DNA from: an uncultured Slackia sp.
GTDB lineage: Bacteria; Actinomycetota; Coriobacteriia; Coriobacteriales; Eggerthellaceae
Reading direction: 5' to 3'
Length of the DNA: 5,938 bases
NCBI GenBank assembly: GCA_900553775.1
Contig: USEZ01000119.1
Location: forward strand, 1 to 5,938
The translations under genes were made by a program, and so were the position numbers. The notes below the pieces were generated by a model. It had not been told where the DNA came from. It made no database searches and was given only the letters and a program-made list of their open reading frames with translations. This document shows, in pieces, positions 5,808-5,938 of this stretch (positions within the stretch are counted from its first letter, which is position 1; each line of letters starts with the position of its first letter).

Positions 5808-5837
5808 CGATGCCGCGCGGGCGCCCGCGCGGCATCG
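5808..5837 (+). terminator. Strong palindromic hairpin after nrfA
   Basis: A perfect palindrome: 14-base arms 5808-5821 and 5824-5837 around a central CG, followed by TTTCT. It lies 54 bases after the nrfA stop and only 20 bases before the Shine-Dalgarno of the next gene. It may be a terminator, a partial terminator inside an operon, or a processing/stability element that lowers downstream expression relative to nrfA. A copy of the start of the left arm, GCGATGCC, also occurs at 5788-5795 and could compete for the right arm. Confidence 0.75.
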
Positions 5838-5867
5838 TTTCTGAAAAGGACGGGAGAGGAGAGGGAT

Positions 5868-5938
5868 ATGGCGGGGAAAGCGGCGCCCGGCGAGCGCGGT
5901 TTTCGGGCGCAGGCGGCCATCGCCGCCGTCGCGGCGTC
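5868..5938 (+). CDS. Start of an unidentified gene (3' partial)
   Basis: An ATG with a good ribosome binding site (AGGAG at 5857-5861, six-base spacer) opens a frame of 23 codons running off the window. The peptide begins with a short charged stretch (MAGKAAPGERGFR) and turns into an Ala/Ile/Val-rich segment, which looks like the first membrane helix or a signal anchor. Genes after nrfA commonly encode NrfH or cytochrome c maturation proteins (ResB/CcsA), but the visible part is too short to say which, if any. Same strand as nrfA, but separated from it by the strong hairpin. Confidence 0.65.
   Translation, partial: MAGKAAPGERGFRAQAAIAAVAA

Noticed and set aside
1..5938. CRISPR array, insertion sequence, tRNA or rRNA
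   Set aside because: No regularly spaced short repeats, transposase-like protein, terminal inverted repeats, cloverleaf or rRNA-like stretch was seen on either strand.

Overview
The window is GC-rich. It carries a membrane-linked LuxR-type regulator, a Tat-exported flavin lipoprotein, a riboflavin ECF S component, a MocR-type regulator and an ammonia-forming cytochrome c nitrite reductase. This combination points to an anaerobic, respiring Actinomycetota, most likely an Eggerthellaceae member (Eggerthella, Gordonibacter, Adlercreutzia or a relative). That assignment rests on gene content and the style of the proteins; no rRNA or other taxonomic marker is present.

Layout from left to right: (1) the C-terminal part of a multi-membrane-span LuxR regulator (ends at 766, + strand, cut by the window edge); (2) a 342-residue Tat-signal lipoprotein with two tandem FMN-binding-like domains, each carrying an Asp-Ala-Val-Ser-Gly-Ala-Thr flavinylation motif (919-1947, +); (3) a terminator-like hairpin, then a non-coding gap of about 250 bases; (4) a RibU-like riboflavin S component (2246-2791, +); (5) a convergent MocR/GntR-aminotransferase regulator (2844-4304, -); (6) a divergent control region with an exact 10-base direct repeat; (7) an NrfA-type pentaheme nitrite reductase made as a lipoprotein (4452-5753, +); (8) a strong perfect-palindrome hairpin; and (9) the first 23 codons of another gene (5868 to the edge, +).

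Taken together the locus looks like part of an extracytosolic electron-transfer module. RibU moves flavin across the membrane, the lipoprotein probably holds two covalent flavins outside the cell, and NrfA reduces nitrite to ammonium outside the cell. The pairing of a two-domain flavin lipoprotein with an ECF flavin subunit resembles the PplA/flavin-transporter arrangement of flavin-based extracellular electron transfer in Listeria. Here the neighbours are NrfA and a membrane LuxR regulator. Covalent flavinylation, electron flow from flavin to NrfA, and control of nrfA by the MocR protein are inferences. No ApbE, EcfA, EcfT, NrfH or NADH dehydrogenase lies in the window.

The most unusual single feature is in NrfA. 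The fifth heme site is CX4CH instead of CXXCH, and the histidine usually found about 11 residues after the active-site His is absent, so this heme probably has non-standard attachment and ligation.
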